DNA of 6,211 nucleotides from Methanoculleus sp. UBA208. Lineage in GTDB: Archaea; Halobacteriota; Methanomicrobia; Methanomicrobiales; Methanoculleaceae. Shown one piece after another: positions 5,558-6,211 of this stretch. Under the pieces are notes generated by a model. The model saw only the letters and a program-made list of their open reading frames with translations. It was not told the origin of the DNA and did no database searches. The translations under genes were made by a program, and so were the position numbers. Location: contig NZ_DAFZ01000089.1 of NCBI RefSeq assembly GCF_002498065.1, forward strand, positions 1-6,211, in the 5' to 3' direction. Each line of letters begins with the position of its first letter. Within the stretch, counting starts at the first letter, position 1.

Positions 5558-5950
5558 ATGTCGGTTTCACGGTTCTGGAGAAAGATCCCGCAGCGCTACA
5601 ACCTCATCGGGACGCAGTGCACGACCTGCGGGCGGCACTTCTTCCCGCCCCGGTCGCTCTGCCCCGATTGCCGGCGGAGCGGCAAGATCGTCGACCACAA
5701 GTTCACCGGCGAGGGAACGGTCGTCACCTACACGGTGATACGGTCGGCGAGCGACCAGTTCGATCACACCACCCCGTATGTCCTTGCGATCATAGCACTC
5801 GACGAGGGGCCGAGGCTCACCACCCAGGTCGCCTGCCTCCCCGAAGAGGCGAAGATCGGGATGCGGGTCAAAAGTGTCTTCCGCCGGGTGGCGGCGGACG
5901 GCGAGAGCGGCACCATCCACTACGGCACGAAGTTCGTGCCGGTGGAGTGA
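5558..5950 (+). CDS. DUF35 OB-fold, zinc-ribbon protein of the thiolase/HMG-CoA synthase complex
   Basis: This 130-residue protein has the two parts of a DUF35 protein. A zinc ribbon is formed by Cys21, Cys24, Cys35 and Cys38 (QCTTCGRHFFP and LCPDC), followed by an OB-fold domain from about residue 45 (GEGTVVTYTVI) to the end. In the characterised archaeal complex, the DUF35 protein bridges thiolase and HMG-CoA synthase and contributes to a shared CoA-binding site, so it is a scaffold and not a separate enzyme. The thiolase and synthase genes lie directly upstream and all four Cys ligands are intact, so the same role is very likely here. A G-rich stretch (5546-5550) inside the thiolase end can serve as ribosome-binding site. 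It is the last gene of the operon; hairpins follow its stop. Confidence 0.94.
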   Translation: MSVSRFWRKIPQRYNLIGTQCTTCGRHFFPPRSLCPDCRRSGKIVDHKFTGEGTVVTYTVIRSASDQFDHTTPYVLAIIALDEGPRLTTQVACLPEEAKIGMRVKSVFRRVAADGESGTIHYGTKFVPVE

Positions 5951-5954
5951 TACT

Positions 5955-6025
5955 AACCCTTTTTGGGTTGGCAGGGGTTTTCCGCGCTCTGCGCGGGATT
6001 GAATCACGCTCTATACTTCTTTTTT
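5955..6025 (+). terminator. Two hairpins and a T6 run after the mevalonate operon
   Basis: AACCC (5955-5959) and GGGTT (5965-5969) form a 5-bp stem with a T5 loop, starting 4 nt after the DUF35 stop. CCGCGC (5982-5987) and GCGCGG (5991-5996) form a 6-bp stem with a TCT loop. A run of six T follows at 6020-6025. The combination is a plausible transcription end for the four-gene operon, with the T-run as the likely archaeal stop signal. Confidence 0.5.
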
Positions 6026-6026
6026 G

Positions 6027-6049
6027 GCTCGCACGAGAGCGTAGCGAGC
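6027..6049. repeat. Inverted repeat GCTCGC/GCGAGC, possible dispersed intergenic repeat
   Basis: GCTCGC (6027-6032) and GCGAGC (6044-6049) are perfect inverted arms around an 11-nt loop. The loop itself contains related GAGAGCG and AGCG words, giving the low-complexity look of dispersed intergenic repeats in methanogen genomes. Only one copy is visible in this window, so the repeat-family status is inferred. Confidence 0.35.
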
Positions 6050-6211
6050 TTGAGACGCCATCAGGCTTCGAAGATGCGGGCGGTGCGTCCAGCGGTACGG
6101 CGGGTGCATGGGCGCCGAGGGGTGCAACTGGTCTCCCCCCGTCAGAGGATATTGGAATAACTTCAATCACAAGCCCCATCCACGGCTTTCCAGTGGATAT
6201 CGCCATGGGGG
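6050..6211. other. Right-edge stretch with no secure gene
   Basis: No recognisable protein, RNA gene or promoter is seen. Plus-strand frame 1 is open from a GTG at 5947, which overlaps the DUF35 stop as GTGA, through the right edge (88 codons). However, it runs through the hairpins and repeat and has a low-complexity Gly/Ala/Ser middle, so I do not call it a gene. On the minus strand a short frame from the edge ends at a TGA at 6163-6165 and could be the last 15 codons of a convergent gene; nothing in it is diagnostic. Confidence 0.3.

Noticed and set aside
4350..5570. 406-codon minus-strand open frame opposite the thiolase
   Set aside because: Longer than the real gene but without family motifs; the thiolase has a full set of catalytic motifs on the plus strand.
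5868..6206. 112-codon minus-strand open frame at the right edge
   Set aside because: Its C-terminal third is antisense to DUF35, the rest is low-complexity, and it runs through the terminator hairpins; no motif supports it.
1..6211. Search for CRISPR arrays, tRNA or rRNA genes, and insertion-sequence ends
   Set aside because: No spaced direct repeats, no cloverleaf-like segment and no paired terminal repeats with target duplication were seen by eye.

Overview
The window looks like a chromosomal segment of a methanogenic euryarchaeon, most likely a member of the Methanomicrobiales such as Methanoculleus; the genus is an inference from general resemblance. Three things point to archaea: the fused HTH/CTP-dependent riboflavin kinase, the stand-alone archaeal RibB, and the archaeal mevalonate trio (HMG-CoA synthase, SCP2-like thiolase, DUF35 zinc/OB protein). 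The promoters also look archaeal: three genes have a TATA-like box centred 26-27 bp before a plausible ATG, which suggests leaderless mRNAs.

Layout. Bases 1-360 hold no convincing gene: an open frame entering from the left edge and ending at 240 (weak), an inverted repeat at 184-202 and two hairpins. From 361 to 999 (minus) lies a serine-recombinase-like protein with a resolvase-type C-terminal HTH but without the catalytic Ser/Arg signature. Its promoter is followed upstream by a large inverted repeat at 1044-1069. From 1182 to 2520 (minus) lies a two-gene riboflavin operon, HTH/riboflavin kinase (ribK, also called RbkR) then ribB, with an 8-nt overlap. A 121-bp divergent intergenic region (2521-2641) carries two promoters back to back. 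From 2642 to 5950 (plus) lies a tightly packed four-gene operon: XRE-type regulator, HMG-CoA synthase, acetoacetyl-CoA thiolase, DUF35 protein. The tail 5951-6211 holds hairpins, a T-run and an inverted repeat resembling intergenic repeat DNA, with no secure gene.

How the genes work together. The thiolase condenses two acetyl-CoA to acetoacetyl-CoA, and HMG-CoA synthase adds a third acetyl unit. In archaea these two enzymes form a complex bridged by the DUF35 protein, feeding the mevalonate route to archaeal isoprenoid lipids. The co-transcribed XRE protein is a natural candidate regulator of this entry step. On the other side, RibB makes the four-carbon riboflavin precursor from ribulose 5-phosphate, and RibK converts riboflavin to FMN using CTP while its HTH domain probably regulates rib genes. 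Points most worth a second look are the apparently catalytically dead recombinase with its upstream palindrome and C8 tract, the His-to-Gln change at the expected metal ligand of RibB, and the divergent flavin/mevalonate promoter region.
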